A stretch of DNA of 64,000 bases from Oncomelania hupensis (taxonomy: Eukaryota; Mollusca; Gastropoda; Littorinimorpha; Pomatiopsidae). The notes beneath the pieces are model-generated. The model saw only the letters and a list, made by a program, of their open reading frames with translations, was not told where the DNA came from and did no database searches. The position numbers and the translations under genes are program-made. The stretch covers positions 73,772,996 through 73,836,995 of the forward strand of contig CM072513.1 of the NCBI GenBank assembly GCA_036898135.1. The letters are read 5' to 3'. Below, in pieces: positions 50,601 through 53,600 of this stretch. Numbering within the stretch: the stretch's first letter is position 1; each line of letters starts with the position of its first letter.

Positions 50601-53600
50601 GGCAACCACAGAAGAGAGAGTTACAATAGTCAAGCCGTGAGAGAATGAAAGCTGAGACAAGCATAGCTGCCAACCATCCCGGAAAATCCGGGAATATCCC
50701 GTTTTTAGCAGCTACTCCCGTTTATCCCAAAACGCATTTGAAAATCCTGTTTTTCATTTTTTTCGAATTTTGAGGTTTTTTTTACCCTCTCTCTCTTCTT
50801 CTTCTGGTAGATTACCGCCAGGAGGACTGCACTAGTAGCCCTGTCATAAAGACCTTTGATGACTTCAATAATTTTAGGGCTGATGTTGTACACTGTCATG
50901 GTTGCCCACAGAGCTGCATGCCAGACTCGGTCAAATGCTTTGTTGAAGTCTACGAACCCATGATATAGATGTTGTTGGTACTGTAGGTATTTCTCGCAGA
51001 TTTTTCTGAGGTTGAAAATCTGTTCAGTGGTACTTCGCCTTGCCCTGAATCCTGCTTGTTCTTCAGCTATGATTTGTTCAGCTTTGGGTTTCAACCTGCT
51101 GAGTATTATTTTCGAGAGGACCTTGCTGGGATGGCTGATGAGGCTGATGGTGTGGTAATTTTCACACTCCTAAAGGTTACCTTTTTTGGGAAGAGTGATG
51201 ACAAGCGACTGGGTCCATGGTGTAGGCCACTCGTGAGGGCGTCAATCATTGCTTCTCCTGCTTGAAGCAGTTCCGCGGGTATGTTGTCCACTCCCGCTGA
51301 TTTCCCTTTCTTCAGCAATTGCACTTCTGCCTCAACTTCTTTTCAGAGAATTGGGAGGATTTCTTCTTCTTCTCTGTTCTGTGGAAATACTACAACTGAT
51401 GAATCTCCATTTGCTGTGTGGTTGTAAAGGTCAGAGCAGTACTCTGTACATCTATCCAGACATATGCCAGACTTACTTTGGATCATGGAGACCTTGTGCT
51501 TTTTAATACTTGTCAGCCACTTCACAGTCTGGTTGGCCTTCTTGCTGTTGTTCTTGTTGAGACTTTTCTCTAATTCCTGGCATTGATCTTTATTCAGTTC
51601 TCCTTTGCTGTGCGCATGCCTTTTCGGATGTCATTGTTGATAATTCGGTATACATCAGATCCATGTGAGGTGTTCTTTTTCTTTTTCATCTCTCTTCGTT
51701 TATCACACAGGTCCAAAAGTTCAGGTGTGATCCACGGCTTCTTCTTTGGTCGGTGCTTGCCAATGATCTCAGTTGGCAGCATCTGTCACAGCTGATTTGA
51801 AGATGGTGGTCATGGTGTTGACATCTACTTCACCAGCTTCCAAAATGAGCAGTGGTGCAAGTTTCCCTCCAATTGTGTCCTGAAATATTTCTGCCACCTT
51901 AGGGTCTTGCAGTTTGTCCAGGTCGAACTTCAGTCTAGTGCACATTGATGTGATTACTCTCTTCAAGTGGAGCCAGAAAGACATCATCATGAGATCGTAG
52001 TCACTTCCGATGTCTGCTCCTGAATAAGTGCATGTCCTGCCAGTGTTGATGCTTGATCTGAAGCGTTTCTTGACCATGATGTTGTCGATCTGGTTGTGAT
52101 GCTCCCCGCTGGTACTGTGCCATGTCCATTGTCTGGATTTTGTGTGGAGACCAAGCGTGTTTGCCAGCATCAGATAGTTGTATCTGGCAAACTCCAAGAG
52201 TATCAGACCCGTGTAATTTGTCTCGTTGTTGTAATTGGGTCCACATGTCTCCCCAGTTGTGGTGCGCATCTTGGCCAACCTTGGCATTCAAGTCGCCTTG
52301 CACTATGACTAGGTCCTTCTTCGGCACTTGGTCAAGGACAGCCTGTAGATGTTCATAGAAATCCTTCACTTCGCTGTCGTCATAGTCTGATGTTAGAGCA
52401 TTGGCCTGGGTGATGGTGATGTTGAAAGGGGCTGCTCTCAGACAGATGGTAATGTGTCTACTAGAGACTGGGCGGCAACCCATGACAATGGCTAGAATGT
52501 TCTTGTGGACCAAGAATCAACACCATGTTCGTGCCTGTCATCTCCCCCGCTGAAATAAAACTTGTGGCCTTTGTTGGTCATTGTTTCACCCAGGCCTTTC
52601 CAGCGCTGGTCGCTGATACCTAAAATGTTCCATTGATAGTGATCCAGCTCGTGGGCCAGCTCGTCTAATTCTCCATCCGCAGTTAGGGTCCTGACATTCC
52701 AGTTTCCTATGATGATGTTGTTTCTCATGCGGATCTTGCTATGTTGTCCATCAGTAGCACACTTATCACCTCCGTACTGGTGGCCACCAGATGGAGTGGT
52801 CCTTGGTGACCCAGGCGACGACCGATCCGTTATGGAGTGAATGGTTCTTTTCATCATGCAGTGTGTCTTGGGCAAGAAAGACCTGGCAGGGCCCAATCCT
52901 CTCCAGGCTGTTGGCCACAGCCGATATCCACGAATACAGTGTTGCTCACCTTGGCCCCGAGCATGTGGTCGTTGAACCTGTAGTAGCGTGAGGTTCCTCA
53001 ATCCTGGCCGGTGACTTCTGTGTTGAAGACTTTCGCCCAGTGATGCCGTGTTGACATCACCCCTGTTAGCAGCCTCTTACGACACGCCGGGAAACGTTTA
53101 ATCTATTCTATTCAGTGCCCGAACCCACAAGGCATACCTATTATACAACTCATTAAATTTATTATCTGTTAATCAGACTTACAGAATGTGGTATAAAACT
53201 GTAAATCTAACTCGAGCTGCCCGAGGCACCAACTTCTTTAACATAAAACAAGTATTTTAAAAATTATTGTAAGTGCCAGAAGATATCAGTATTTGAGTAG
53301 ATGGGTTTTGAGCTACTTCCTGAATGACTCCTTCTCAAACAGATTTGGTCAGAATAGTTATGCAGTAAGAGATGCTGTGGCTAAAGGCTTTGACTAAGCA
53401 GTGTTTGTTTTACTGGAGATACTGTCAGTGAATGTTCAGCCAATATCAACTTGTTCATTTAAATCTAAAATAAACTGAAACATAAAGACAAAATATTTTG
53501 TTTAAATTTGTGTGTGTGTCACAGCAGCTCAACCAAGGCTTTTCAGATTTTGAGGATAGGTCAGCCAGGCTAGCTATAAATAGCTTCGCCGATGCTTCCT

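Larger units (their letters stand above)
46602..50660 (-). mobile_element. CR1/L2-type LINE 3' end, split by the full-length RTE-like LINE
   Basis: 46602-46762 and 50126-50660 together form one older element on the - strand. The protein remnant shows [16 protein letters not shown] and, one frame over, [32 protein letters not shown] and [19 protein letters not shown]. This is the familiar C-terminal end of CR1/L2/Rex-type reverse transcriptases. The 3' end (left) reads GGCGCTATATAAATG then ATT repeats. A frameshift and missing upstream parts show it is dead. Confidence 0.78.
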
